Position numbers and translations under genes: made by a program
Shown: positions 15,672 through 24,718 of the stretch, piece by piece
How the letters are laid out: each line of letters starts with the position of its first letter
Position numbering within the stretch: position 1 is the stretch's first letter
Source of the DNA: Oceanobacillus alkalisoli
GTDB lineage: Bacteria; Bacillota; Bacilli; Bacillales; Amphibacillaceae
Length of the DNA: 64,000 nucleotides
Direction of reading: 5' to 3'
NCBI RefSeq assembly: GCF_021556485.1
Contig: NZ_JAKGBW010000016.1
Location: 33,668 to 97,667 of the forward strand
Notes under the pieces: generated by a model
What the model was told of the DNA's origin: nothing
What the model saw: the letters and a program-made list of their open reading frames with translations, nothing else
Database searches by the model: none

Positions 15672-16775
15672 TTATTCGGTTGCCCGGTCTCTCCCCTGGG
15701 ATTCTTCTTCCTCCGACTCAACCATAAGCCGTCTCGTCGGAACAGCAATTTCAATACCTTCTTCTTCAAGAATATCGAGAATTCTAAAGTTAATATCTTC
15801 ACGGACTGCCAAGTGCTCTGCCCAAACCGTTGTCTTCGTAAAGAAGTAAAGCAAGAGCTCAAAGCCATCCTCCTGATATTGTTCGAAATAGACCATAATC
15901 GTTTCCGGATGGACTTCATCATGCTCCCTGAGCATCGTATTGATTTTTTCCAATACGTTTTTAACTTTTTCTTTAGGTGTATCATATATAAGTCGAATGG
16001 AAAAGTTAATTCGACGTTTGCCCATTTTACTCCAGTTTGTAATATTTTCATTTGCAAGGGTATTATTTGGAACTGTAACAAGTGCGTCTTCAAAGGTTCG
16101 GATCTTCGTACTTCTGAAGCTGATATCTTCTACCGTTCCTTCAACGGATGGTGTTAAAATCCAATCTCCTAGCGTGAACGGTTTTTCCGATATAATGACG
16201 ACTCCGCCAAGAATATTAGCTAGGGCATCTTTAGCCGCAAGGGAAATAGCAAGTCCACCAAGGCCAAGTCCGGCAATAAACCCTTCGATACTGTAATCGA
16301 ATTCTTGCAGAATGATCGTTAAACTGATTGCGATGATGATCACTTGCAAGGTTCGCGATAAAAGCGGAATCAGAATATCATCTATTTTAATATTCGTCCG
16401 CTGATTGATTTTATAAAACACATTGGATGAGGATGATGATAAATTAAGCAGTCCCCAAGTAATTAACACGATAAGCGCTACCTTGACGAGAGTAATAAAC
16501 CAATCCTGGTGATGATTAAAGTAAGGATATAACCGTAAAGCCACATAAAGCCCTACGATGATGAATAGCCATTCCACCGGTTTTTGAAAGGATTGGAAAA
16601 TATTCGATAGAAAATTAACTTTCGTCTTATTGATCAACCGCATGATGATGCGGAAGACATATTTTGTAAATAATTTGCGGAACAGCAAGAATAAGAGAAA
16701 GACTCCTACTGCGATTCCTAAGTTTTTCAAGTGTGTATAGGATATAAGAAATTCCCAATTTTCCAACGTGAACAT
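15672..16775 (-). CDS. MscS-family mechanosensitive channel
   Basis: The 367-residue protein has about five N-terminal membrane segments to residue 170 and then the conserved pore helix and beta domain: GLGGLAISLAAKDALANILGG with the glycine/alanine pattern of TM3, followed by PFTLGDWI, GTVEDISFRSTKIRT and VPNNTLANENITNWS. A C-terminal alpha/beta domain with an acidic tail (SEEEESQGRD) completes it. It opens when membrane tension rises and releases solutes after osmotic downshock. GGAGGTTTAACA precedes the ATG. It is longer than E. coli MscS because of additional N-terminal helices. Confidence 0.93.
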   Translation of the reverse strand: MFTLENWEFLISYTHLKNLGIAVGVFLLFLLFRKLFTKYVFRIIMRLINKTKVNFLSNIFQSFQKPVEWLFIIVGLYVALRLYPYFNHHQDWFITLVKVALIVLITWGLLNLSSSSSNVFYKINQRTNIKIDDILIPLLSRTLQVIIIAISLTIILQEFDYSIEGFIAGLGLGGLAISLAAKDALANILGGVVIISEKPFTLGDWILTPSVEGTVEDISFRSTKIRTFEDALVTVPNNTLANENITNWSKMGKRRINFSIRLIYDTPKEKVKNVLEKINTMLREHDEVHPETIMVYFEQYQEDGFELLLYFFTKTTVWAEHLAVREDINFRILDILEEEGIEIAVPTRRLMVESEEEESQGRDRATE

Positions 16776-16858
16776 TGTTAAACCTCCAACTTATCTAGCT
16801 GCAATTCATTGTGATGTACGCCATTTTATAGTTGATTTTTCCATTTGTAAACTGCTAG

Positions 16859-17623
16859 CTACTGGGCATTATGAATGATTTGCAGAATCTTTTTCATCTC
16901 GCCTGCAGACACCTGTCCCGGTGCGGAAGCGTGCTTCACCGTTGCAAACGTAAGCACAGATCCGAAAATCTCTCCACTCATCCGGGTCACGATACCGCGA
17001 CTCCCCATTGCAATCATAATCATTTTGCGGTTTGGATATAACTTTTTCAATTTTAGGTTCGCTTGAATTACCGTGAGGACATCTTCCTCTTTGACCGGCA
17101 TGACAGCAACTTTCGGAATATCCCCGCCAAGTTCAAGCATTTTTTCTACCCGGTTCATAATTTCCGGTGTGTCAGGTGTCTGTTTGAAATCATGATTTGA
17201 AATAATCGTTAAAACTTGCTGTTCTTTTGCGATTGCAACTAGTTCCTTAACGGTATCTTCCCCGCGGAATAATTCAATATCAATCAGCTGGACAGCTCCG
17301 GACTCGGCAGCTTGTTTATTCAGTTCCATGTATTGCCTGACAGTGATATCCTTTTCCCCGCCTTCTTCCGCTGTCCGGAAACTGAAGATAAGCGGCATAT
17401 TTCCCAGTTCTTTTCTTATTTCAGCTAATGCCTCAAGCACCTTTTCCGTATCTCGTCCATACTCAAAGAAATCAACCCGCCATTCTGCAAGATCTGCTTC
17501 TGAATTCCGCACTAAGCCGCATTCATCCAGTAACGCTTTTAAAGTAGTTCCTGTTAAAGGGGCACAAACTTTCGGCATTCCTTCACCCAATGTAATATCA
17601 CCAATTTTATATTCCTGACTCAT
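16859..17623 (-). CDS. aroD: Type I 3-dehydroquinate dehydratase
   Basis: The 254-residue enzyme forms 3-dehydroshikimate in the shikimate pathway through a Schiff base. The catalytic lysine lies in GGDIPKVAVMP near residue 170, and the general acid/base histidine in TIISNHDF near 143. DLAEWRVDFFE near residue 44 and SFRTAEEGG near 80 bind substrate, and SAPGQVSAGEM near 236 closes the site. Length and motifs agree with the class I family. It stands alone, with AAAGGACTGG upstream of the ATG. Confidence 0.96.
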   Translation of the reverse strand: MSQEYKIGDITLGEGMPKVCAPLTGTTLKALLDECGLVRNSEADLAEWRVDFFEYGRDTEKVLEALAEIRKELGNMPLIFSFRTAEEGGEKDITVRQYMELNKQAAESGAVQLIDIELFRGEDTVKELVAIAKEQQVLTIISNHDFKQTPDTPEIMNRVEKMLELGGDIPKVAVMPVKEEDVLTVIQANLKLKKLYPNRKMIMIAMGSRGIVTRMSGEIFGSVLTFATVKHASAPGQVSAGEMKKILQIIHNAQ

Positions 17624-17945
17624 CTGCTACCAGTCCTTTTTTATGTATTACTATCATTCTAATTTATCCTGGCTAACGTGACAAATGATTGGGTGAGTTG
17701 TAATACTTTTAAATAAAACGACACAAAAAAAGTTGAGGGAATTTATTAAGAATTACTTTACCCACTTATTCTTTATGATTCGTCATCTTACTCACTTTAA
17801 ACAATCCATCAAATAAAAGGATTCCCAAAAAGCCAAATGAGTATAAATCCTACTATAATTCCTACTATAAATATTCCTATTTTCTTCACTATTCCCCACC
17901 ACTTTTAGAATGCTAATATTTTTAATTCCCTTTTTTTGTATTTCT
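17624..17945. other. Mostly non-coding stretch upstream of aroD
   Basis: Apart from one possible small membrane protein gene (17809-17889) nothing coding is recognised. A 104-codon reverse frame crosses this stretch and repeats R2 and R1 and is judged accidental. Confidence 0.4.
17809..17889 (-). CDS. Possible small membrane protein (26 aa)
   Basis: A GTG start follows GGTGGGGAATA. The product has a lysine-rich start, KKIGIF, one hydrophobic helix with repeated IVG steps, and a short end GNPFI. It fits a single-span membrane peptide, but evidence rests only on the ribosome site and composition. Confidence 0.35.
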   Translation of the reverse strand: MKKIGIFIVGIIVGFILIWLFGNPFI

Positions 17946-18050
17946 AAACCGGGATTTACGGACTGTATATCCCCACCTTCACATTTTGGCTTTCCCTCAT
18001 GTCTAGAGGCGGGGATACTACAGACCGTTAATGCGTGATAAAAAGTTTCG
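17946..18050 (+). repeat. Hairpin repeat R2, copy 2
   Basis: GGGATTTACGGACTGTATAT, then CCCCACCTTCAC, and AGAGGCGGGGATA, then AGACCGTTAATGCGTGATAA match copy 1 at 12952. The CCCCACCT/AGGCGGGG words pair, as do ACGG/CCGT outside. The first third of the repeat is absent. Repeat R1 copy B follows directly. Confidence 0.72.
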
Positions 18051-18064
18051 GTGTTTGTCAAATG

Positions 18065-18180
18065 AATGAATTTCATAATTACCAAAGTCGGCTTTTCCAT
18101 CACCATATGTAGTTGGGAACGAACTAAATCAACTACATATGGTGATGGTGAAGCATTAAATACGTATTATGAAATTCATT
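18065..18180 (-). repeat. MITE-like palindromic repeat R1, copy B (116 bp)
   Basis: Same element as at 917-1032, in the opposite orientation, with intact 15-bp inverted ends and inner hairpin. It is only 15 bases from repeat R2 copy 2. Confidence 0.88.
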
Positions 18181-18347
18181 AAATTCATAAAAAACTCAAA
18201 TCGGCTGCCGTATAAGGTTTTTAAATACTATTCACAACTGAAAAAGCTCAATTCCGGATGGTTCAGTTGTTTATCAGTCTCATCAATAAAAGCATTTGAG
18301 AAAATAAAATAGCGCATCCCCCACACACCAAGATGCGCCATACTCTC

Positions 18348-18788
18348 TTATTCCATATGTTCTTTCATTTTTTCATGAATTTGTTCTTCAATTTTCTCGA
18401 CACGCTCATCCTGTAACTTTCGTCTCGGTTTTGGATGGAACCATTCGACTTCTCCATCAATGATTGTACCCTTGAATTCTTCGCCTTGGATCTTCAATTT
18501 AAATAACTGAAGGTTTCTTCTGCTATTGCTGTTGTTAAGCATTGGCTCGACTTCCATGTTATCCGTGTCATCACTGATGCCGTGCTTTCCAAGAAGCTCG
18601 TACACTTCATTTTCGATTGCCTGTAGCTTGTGCTCCGGAACGACTTGTTTTGGGTGCGGGTGCAGCCAGTGAATTTCACCATCATAAAAATCACCCTTGT
18701 ATTTCTTCCCATCTATGACGAGCTTGAATTGATGCCGTTCATGTGGTCTGTCTTCAAAAATCGGTTCCACTTCAAAATTATCAACCAG
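18348..18788 (-). CDS. Unknown protein with a duplicated ~65-residue domain
   Basis: The 146-residue protein contains two copies of one unit. The first has FKLVIDGKKYKGDFYDGEIH and WLHPHP, the second FKLKIQGEEFKGTIIDGEVE and WFHPKP; each is followed by a charged helix. No function is recognised; it appears cytosolic and acidic. The start is not clear: a CTG at 18788 lies 6 bases after GGGAGGTG, whereas the GTG at 18797 overlaps that ribosome site, and the next GTG is nine codons further in. CTG is chosen on spacing, which would be unusual. It has its own transcript. Confidence 0.7.
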   Translation of the reverse strand: MVDNFEVEPIFEDRPHERHQFKLVIDGKKYKGDFYDGEIHWLHPHPKQVVPEHKLQAIENEVYELLGKHGISDDTDNMEVEPMLNNSNSRRNLQLFKLKIQGEEFKGTIIDGEVEWFHPKPRRKLQDERVEKIEEQIHEKMKEHME

Positions 18789-18997
18789 TGGAAACACCTC
18801 CCTGAAAAATCATTCTCTTCTTATATTCCCTTAAATTTATAGAACCATGCCTGATTTTATAAAATTGAACCATTCCACCATAAAGCGTAAGAATAGGTTT
18901 GTCAACCTTCCCTATTTTTTTAAGGTTCTACGAAAAGTGTCATATTTTGTTCGTATCCTTTCATGCTACAATGAACCCGATTAGGAAGGTGAACAAG

Positions 18998-19366
18998 ATG
19001 AATAAGGAAGAACAAATCATTGAGATGCTTGGGAAAATCATGGACGAGCACAGCCAAACTTTAGAAAAACATGGCACACAACTTAAAGAACACGGACAAA
19101 TACTAACTGCGCTCCGTGCTGATCAAGAACATGTAAAAGGAGAACTTGATGGTATGAAAATATCAAACGCTAAAGAATTCGGAGGCTTGAAAGAAGAAGT
19201 AAACACGTCCGTAATCAACCAGGAAATTTTACGTAATGATACCTGGGCAAATAAAGTCGATATCCAACGTATGAACAAAGGCGCAAGTTCCCGTTTAGCA
19301 ACGTACAAACTGCGCCTCCCAGGATGGGAGGTAGTTCGATGTTGCCCCAGGAAGGGGCGAACTTAA
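18998..19366 (+). pseudogene. Coiled-coil protein gene interrupted by an intron-like fragment
   Basis: An ATG behind AGGAAGGTGAACAAG starts a hydrophilic, helical protein (MNKEEQIIEMLGKIMDEHSQ, then repeated LKEHGQIL-like heptads, then AKEFGGLKEEVNTSVINQEI). After NDTWANKVDIQRMNK the sequence changes to GASSRLATYK and runs into highly structured DNA with unrelated composition, so the last 28 or so codons are probably not original. The original gene may have ended only a few residues later. No function is known; such proteins are frequent small genes in Bacillaceae. Confidence 0.5.
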
Positions 19367-19560
19367 TCGAACCTCCTTTTTACCGGAAGGGAGATAAAGG
19401 AAACTCAGGCGACGGTAGAGAGCCGATGTTGACTTTCATCACAAGGGTATAAGTGCGACTAAGCCTCTGGCTGAAGCCAATCGGCAAGTCTTCTTTATCG
19501 ATTGCAGGAGTGTGAAGTTTGTCAGTTGTTGGGCGCAGAGCGGACGTGGCTATTGCTGGG
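19280..19560 (+). mobile_element. Group II intron-like 5' fragment (domain I)
   Basis: The stretch is dense in short stems: GGCGCAAGTT with AAACTGCGCC, CTCCC-AGGAT-GGGAG, GCCCC-AGGAA-GGGGC and TTCGAT with ATCGAA. From about 19440 the order CACAAGGGT, GTGCGACTAAG, CTCTGGCTGAAG, CGGCAAGTCTTC and GAGTGTGAAGTTT follows that of domain I in bacterial group II introns. No reverse transcriptase or 3' domains V/VI follow; sequence similarity ends near 19560. It is read as the truncated 5' end of an intron inserted in the coiled-coil gene. Assignment rests on motif order recalled from the family. Confidence 0.55.
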
Positions 19561-19699
19561 AATTCAAATTATCCACAGCATTTTTTTGCTTTCTAGTTTC
19601 CCATGCAATAAGAAAACGCTTGGGTTGGCCTAGTGAAATCCAGCTAATTTTCGGACATCCCCTCATTTTTTAACTCCATAGAATCTAATTCCAAAAAAA
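19561..19699. other. Short gene-free stretch
   Basis: AT-rich sequence with no recognisable coding or structural feature lies between the intron fragment and the terminator of the urease-nickel block. Confidence 0.4.
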
Positions 19700-19724
19700 C
19701 AGGTCAGAATCCGTGTCTGACCTG
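19700..19724 (-). terminator. Terminator of the urease-nickel transporter block
   Basis: CAGGTCAGA pairs with TCTGACCTG across a 7-base loop. On the reverse strand the stem is followed by seven T. Confidence 0.85.
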
Positions 19725-19755
19725 CTTTCCTATTCTTCTTATTAAATTGCATCCC

Positions 19756-21189
19756 TCACCTGATGTCCGTAAAATCAATGATTCGATCAGATATTTTTTC
19801 AAGGAGTTGATGATCATGACTTACGGCAAGGACACCAATCCCGCGCTGCCTAGCAAGCTTAAGTACCGCCAGCCAGATTTGCGCTTGGGTCACGGCATCA
19901 AGCATCGTTGTCATTTCGTCGGCAATCAGGTAGCGGATATTTTCACTCATCAACGCGCGGGCGACGGAGAAGCGCTGCAGTTCGCCGCCTGACAATTCAC
20001 TTGGCCAGCGCTTGAACCATTCTTTCCGGATTCCGAGGATATCAAGCAGTTCTGCATCCCACGTCCCTACTTCCTGGAAAATCTTCTCCACCCGCCATCT
20101 TGGGTTAATCGCTTGTTCGGGATGCTGCCAAACCATTTGCACAGGATTCACGTCTTCTTTAATCCGTTTAACATCAAGAAGTACTTCTCCTTCTAGCGGG
20201 AACATGTAGCCGGCGAGAATTTGCGCCATTGTCGACTTGCCCGCCCCGCTATAACCGAATAACCCAACGACTTCACCCGGCTCGATTGAAAGCTGCAAGT
20301 TTTTAAAAAGCCACGGGGAGCCCGGATACCGGTAGCTGATCCCTTTGGCATGGAGTACCTGCTGTTTCTTGTTGCCCTGTTTTTTCTCCTCCAGTGGTGA
20401 CGTCATAATAAATTCATTTTGCGGTAAGGCGTTCCACAAAGCTTTCGTAAACGGGTGCTCGAGCCGCTCCCCTTTCCCGGAAAAATGGGCAACAGGGGCA
20501 ATCTCCACCGTTTCTCCTTCGTTGAATACAGCTATCCGGTCAGCAAGTCGGGCTGCAACCGCAATATCATGCGTAATAAACATCATTCCTTTATCTGCAG
20601 TCACGAGTTGCCGGAGCTGTTTGATTGTATCGTCAAGTGCTTCCGGATCAATTCCTGGAGTGGGCTCGTCCGCAATGATCAGAGTTGGAGATGCCGTGAT
20701 TGCTGTTGCTACAAGGACCCTTCTGCTCATGCCGCCCGAAAGTTCAAAAGGATAGAGGTCCACTACATTTTCCTTTAAGCCGACCCGCTCTAAAACAGAC
20801 CGACTTGCTCTTTTCTTGTTTGACTGAATTTGTTTTCCCGTTTTCATTAAAGGGTCGAGGGCCATAACAGACTGCGGGATAAGCGATATTTCGTTGCCGC
20901 GGAGTTTCATCTGTCGCTTTTCAGTCAGCTCCTCCCCTTTATATTGCAATGTACCGTCTGTCCTTGCATTTTCCGGTAAAATTCCCAGTATGGCATCTGC
21001 GAGCAGGCTTTTCCCTGAACCGCTCGCTCCAACCACTGCCACAATTTCTCCGGGATAAATACACAAAGAAAAATTGCGGATCACTTCTAGATAAGTTTCC
21101 CTCAAACCTCTTTCATATTGCAGAAATCTTAATGAGAAGTCTTTCACTTCAAGCAGTGGCTGTCCATTCATCTTATTATTTGAAACCAA
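19756..21189 (-). CDS. Nickel/peptide-type ABC transporter, fused double ATPase (NikD-NikE)
   Basis: The 477-residue protein carries two complete ABC ATPase domains in one chain. Domain one has Walker A GASGSGKS near residue 55, signature LSGGMSRR near 150 and DEPTPGID; domain two has GYSGAGKS near 300, LSGGELQR near 400 and DEMTTMLD. In most nickel and dipeptide importers these are two genes (nikD and nikE). The start is TTG with AAGGAGGA upstream. It directly follows the permease genes and the urease genes, so it should power nickel uptake for urease. Note DEMTTMLD, which keeps the catalytic Glu. Confidence 0.9.
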   Translation of the reverse strand: MVSNNKMNGQPLLEVKDFSLRFLQYERGLRETYLEVIRNFSLCIYPGEIVAVVGASGSGKSLLADAILGILPENARTDGTLQYKGEELTEKRQMKLRGNEISLIPQSVMALDPLMKTGKQIQSNKKRASRSVLERVGLKENVVDLYPFELSGGMSRRVLVATAITASPTLIIADEPTPGIDPEALDDTIKQLRQLVTADKGMMFITHDIAVAARLADRIAVFNEGETVEIAPVAHFSGKGERLEHPFTKALWNALPQNEFIMTSPLEEKKQGNKKQQVLHAKGISYRYPGSPWLFKNLQLSIEPGEVVGLFGYSGAGKSTMAQILAGYMFPLEGEVLLDVKRIKEDVNPVQMVWQHPEQAINPRWRVEKIFQEVGTWDAELLDILGIRKEWFKRWPSELSGGELQRFSVARALMSENIRYLIADEMTTMLDAVTQAQIWLAVLKLARQRGIGVLAVSHDHQLLEKISDRIIDFTDIR

Positions 21190-21201
21190 TTTGCATCCTC
21201 C

Positions 21202-22059
21202 TTACCCTCTTTGACCATGGAATGGGTCGACGAACTTGCGTACACTTCTGCCAAAAAGATCAAAGAGGCCAACAACGACGAGCAGTGCTAACCCCGGAAA
21301 GAATGCAAGCCACCAAGCTCCTGTTGATAAATAACGCATCGATTCCGACAAAATGATTCCGATTGCTGGCGTTTCTGTTGATAAGCCGAAGCCGAGAAAG
21401 GTAATCGCCGCTTCGTGTAAAATCACATGCGGGAAAAGTAAAATAAACCCGACGATAAGTTGTGGGATTAAATGGGGTAAATAGTGATTCCTCGCTATCC
21501 AGCGCTCTCGCTTACCTAATTGCCGTGAAATCTTTGTATATTCCGCTGTTTTCAACTGCAGTACTTCAGACCGTAATAACCTTGCAAGACTCGGCCAGTG
21601 GGTAAGGGAAAGTCCGATTACAACTCCTTTAAACCCTCCGCCTGCAGCAAATGAAATTAAAATCAATGTGACAATATGAGGCATACTTAAGAACAAATCA
21701 ATCAGCCACGTGACAATCCGGTCCGCAAGTTTATTCCATGCAGCCACCAAACTTAGCAACAGTGCAATGATTGTACTTGAACAGGCCGCGAGAATACCGA
21801 CACCGATACTAAATATCAGGCCTTTTAGCGTACGCATCAGCATATCCCGACCTAGCCAATCCGTCCCAAACAAATGCTCGAGGGAAGGCGCCCGATTTTT
21901 CCCTTCCAGATTAATAGCAATGTTATCGGTTTGAATGAGCAGCCCACTTATGATGATCCCAAGCAGGAGGATGGAAGCAAACAGAATCCCTGCCACCGTC
22001 CGCCTGCGCACACTCCAGTTGAAGGAATGAGTTTTCCTGCTCATGCTTTGTGCTTTCAT
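21202..22059 (-). CDS. nikC: Nickel ABC transporter permease (NikC-like)
   Basis: The 285-residue protein has an N-terminal membrane helix and five further segments, with the EAA-like loop SLTHWPSLARLLRSEVLQLK of the inner-membrane component that contacts the ATPase. The region FGTDWLGRDMLMR after the first helix is typical of the DppC/NikC group. Its ATG follows the stop of the upstream permease with no gap (TAA then ATG). It pairs with the NikB-like protein to form the channel. Confidence 0.88.
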   Translation of the reverse strand: MKAQSMSRKTHSFNWSVRRRTVAGILFASILLLGIIISGLLIQTDNIAINLEGKNRAPSLEHLFGTDWLGRDMLMRTLKGLIFSIGVGILAACSSTIIALLLSLVAAWNKLADRIVTWLIDLFLSMPHIVTLILISFAAGGGFKGVVIGLSLTHWPSLARLLRSEVLQLKTAEYTKISRQLGKRERWIARNHYLPHLIPQLIVGFILLFPHVILHEAAITFLGFGLSTETPAIGIILSESMRYLSTGAWWLAFFPGLALLVVVGLFDLFGRSVRKFVDPFHGQRG

Positions 22060-23049
22060 TTACCCACCTTCCCTTCGGATTCTGGGATCAATGACTTTAT
22101 ATAAAATATCTGCAAGTAAATTCCCTGTAAAAACAAAAATCGTACTAAATAAAACAATTCCGAGTAACAGCGGGACGTCCCCGCCAAGTCCGGCATTGAC
22201 AATTGCTTGTCCAAGACCCGGATAGGAAAAGACTTGTTCTGCCAATACAGCACCTCCGAACAATTCACCAAACGAGGCAAAATGAAGCGAGATTGCTGGT
22301 AGCGAGATATTCCGTAACCCATGCCGCTTCAGTAAAGTAAGCCCCCGCTCGCCTCTTGCTTTTGCAAATCGGACATATTCACTCTGCAGCACGTCAATCA
22401 ATTTCTCGCGCGTATGTAAGGCAACATTGGCAACTCCTACAATACTTAACGTCAGCGCTGGAAGAAACAGATGTCTCACCCGGTCAGCTAGCGATACATC
22501 GGCTGCAAGCACTCCGGCAGGTGAACCGAGACCGACCGGGAACCAGCCGAACCAGACGGCAAGTACCATTAAGAATAATAATCCCATCCAGAAAGCTGGC
22601 GTCGAAGCAAGGATGAAACAATATCCCTTAATGATACGGTCAAGCCAAGATCCTTCATTCATTCCTGACACAACACCAAGTAAAAATCCGATTCCCCCGG
22701 ATAGGATCCATGCTACCATCATCAAGAGGAGGGAAGCGAGAAACCGCTCCCCGATTTCACTTGCGACATCACTCCGATAAATCAGTGATGTGCCTAAGTC
22801 CCCTTGCAAAATGGTTTTTCCCCAATTGAGATACTGGTTCACCTTTGATTCATTTAACCCCCAGTATTCTGCAATATTTTCTCGTTGTTCCGGACTTACT
22901 CTTGTCATATCAGCTCCGATGTAAGACTGGACCGGGTCAATCGGTGATAAACTCAGGAGCGTGAAGGACAGGATGCTGACGGCCACAAGCAGAGTAAGCA
23001 GTTTAACAGCTTTCTTCACGGTATATAAAACAATGGATTTGAGCCGCAT
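22060..23049 (-). CDS. nikB: Nickel ABC transporter permease (NikB-like)
   Basis: The start is placed at the ATG at 23049, which has TTAGGACAG in front; a TTG at 23073 would overlap the previous gene. This gives 329 residues. The N-terminal block AVSILSFTLLSLSPIDPV is the DppB/NikB signature, six membrane segments follow, and VALHTREKLIDVLQSEYVR with AKARG forms the EAA loop. It partners NikC. The assignment to nickel rather than peptide rests on the urease context. Confidence 0.88.
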   Translation of the reverse strand: MRLKSIVLYTVKKAVKLLTLLVAVSILSFTLLSLSPIDPVQSYIGADMTRVSPEQRENIAEYWGLNESKVNQYLNWGKTILQGDLGTSLIYRSDVASEIGERFLASLLLMMVAWILSGGIGFLLGVVSGMNEGSWLDRIIKGYCFILASTPAFWMGLLFLMVLAVWFGWFPVGLGSPAGVLAADVSLADRVRHLFLPALTLSIVGVANVALHTREKLIDVLQSEYVRFAKARGERGLTLLKRHGLRNISLPAISLHFASFGELFGGAVLAEQVFSYPGLGQAIVNAGLGGDVPLLLGIVLFSTIFVFTGNLLADILYKVIDPRIRREGG

Positions 23050-23054
23050 CTGTC

Positions 23055-24656
23055 CTAATCTTCCCAGTGCCAATCCGCTATGAATTCTGTAATTGGCCAG
23101 CCATGCCCATGCGGCTGTACTTTCTGCTCGCCAATATCCAAGCTTTCATCAACGAAATAGAGATGCTCTAAATTAATGAGCCATGCCCAAGGGGTATCCC
23201 CCTTCGATGAGAAGCCAGTTTCTCCGTCCCATTGAGCTCGTTTCCAATATTCATTCGCCTCTTCTAAAGATGTCGCGTTGATTGCTTCTTCCATATATTC
23301 ATCTACAGTCGGATTGGAGTAATAATTGACATTATAATAGCCTTCCCCCATCGTATTGCTGCTGTAGATATTATACATTTCAAGCGGATCATGGCTTCCC
23401 CAGCCCATCATTACAGGGTTAGCATGCATAAGCCGTTCAAGTTCATTCCAGCTTTTCCCTTCTGTGTCGACCTCGATTCCAAGCGCTTTAATCTGGTCAG
23501 CGACAGCGATGGAAAGGGATTGCCTTACTTCATCCCCTGCTGGATAGAATATTGTAAAGGAAGCTGTCAACCCATCTTTTTCCCGTGTGCCATCTTCCGT
23601 TTCCTGCCATCCGGCATCTTCCAACAATTCTTTTGCTTCTCCCACTCGGTTATCTTCCATTTCTGTCTCCGGATTCCACCATGGGAGCTGGTCGGCAACA
23701 GAATAAGCAGGTGTTCCAAAGCCGTCTAAAATACCATCTACCAATGCCTCACGATCCACACCGATATCAATCGCCTTCCGAATCGCTTCGTCAGCCGTCA
23801 CGTCATTGCCGATTGGGTAACCGTCATCTGTTTCTTCTCCTGCTTCTACGTAGGGAAAAACAATACCCCGGTTGTCAACCGACTCGACTTCAACGAGCTT
23901 CATACCTGGAACTTCCTGTTTGGCAAAACTTGGAGTAACCGCTACAACATCAACTTCTCCAGCTTGAGCCGCTGCAAAGGCCGCATCTTCTTCCAAGAAA
24001 AGAAATGTTAACCTCGAAAAGTCAGACTGCTCCCCATAATAATGCGGATTCGCTTCGACAATAAGCTGCTGACCTTTATCCCACTGCACGAATTGGTAAG
24101 GTCCCGAACCAATCGGATTTTCATTGTACGTCTCATTATACGCATGCTCAGGCACAATCCCGATGCTCGTGAGATGCGATACAAAGGTCGATTCCGGTTG
24201 GTTCAATGTGAAAGTGACCTCGTACTCGCCTGTAGCTTCTACCCACTCGAGATTGCTCAAGTCAATGACAGACCCACTCGTCTTAGCTGTTTCAAACGTG
24301 AAGACGACATCTTCTCCGGTGAGGGGTTCCCCGTCAGAGAACAACACATCCTCACGTAGTTGTATTATGTATTCAAGTCCATCTTCACTCACCTGATAAT
24401 CTGTCGCCAAGTCATATTCGATATCAAAGTCCTGATCATAGATCAATAATGTACTTTGGAATATTGGAGAACCATAACTTCCCCAACCAGTCGTCGGATC
24501 AAAGCCTTCATCCGGCTCTCCGCCAATCGCGAGTACCAATTCATCTTTTTCTTCCGTTTTCTCCGCTGTTTCTCCACCCCCTGTCGAATTTCCGCTAGAA
24601 CACGCTCCGATGAAGAGGCTGAGCAGTAACAGTACACTAATGCTAAGTCTTTTCAC
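23055..24656 (-). CDS. nikA: Nickel ABC transporter substrate-binding lipoprotein (NikA-like)
   Basis: A GTG at 24656 gives the best spacing to AAAAGGAG and yields 533 residues. The signal peptide ends in the lipobox FIGAC near residue 18, so the mature protein is lipid-anchored outside. The family-5 solute-binding fold is shown by YDLATDYQVSEDGLEYIIQL, LREDVLFSDGEPLTGEDV and later AIRKAIDIGVDREALVDGI. Such proteins bind peptides or nickel chelates. The place right after ureD supports nickel. It heads the four-gene transporter part of the block. Confidence 0.88.
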   Translation of the reverse strand: MKRLSISVLLLLSLFIGACSSGNSTGGGETAEKTEEKDELVLAIGGEPDEGFDPTTGWGSYGSPIFQSTLLIYDQDFDIEYDLATDYQVSEDGLEYIIQLREDVLFSDGEPLTGEDVVFTFETAKTSGSVIDLSNLEWVEATGEYEVTFTLNQPESTFVSHLTSIGIVPEHAYNETYNENPIGSGPYQFVQWDKGQQLIVEANPHYYGEQSDFSRLTFLFLEEDAAFAAAQAGEVDVVAVTPSFAKQEVPGMKLVEVESVDNRGIVFPYVEAGEETDDGYPIGNDVTADEAIRKAIDIGVDREALVDGILDGFGTPAYSVADQLPWWNPETEMEDNRVGEAKELLEDAGWQETEDGTREKDGLTASFTIFYPAGDEVRQSLSIAVADQIKALGIEVDTEGKSWNELERLMHANPVMMGWGSHDPLEMYNIYSSNTMGEGYYNVNYYSNPTVDEYMEEAINATSLEEANEYWKRAQWDGETGFSSKGDTPWAWLINLEHLYFVDESLDIGEQKVQPHGHGWPITEFIADWHWED

Positions 24657-24718
24657 AACCACAACTCCTTTTCAAATGAAAGATACCCGACTTATCGTCC
24701 ATCTTGTCGGGCATCTTC

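Noticed and set aside
15584-16093. 169-codon reverse frame inside mscS
   Set aside because: Another frame of the same strand within the channel gene; no domain.
17792-18106. 104-codon reverse frame
   Set aside because: It runs through repeats R2 and R1, so its openness follows from the repeats.
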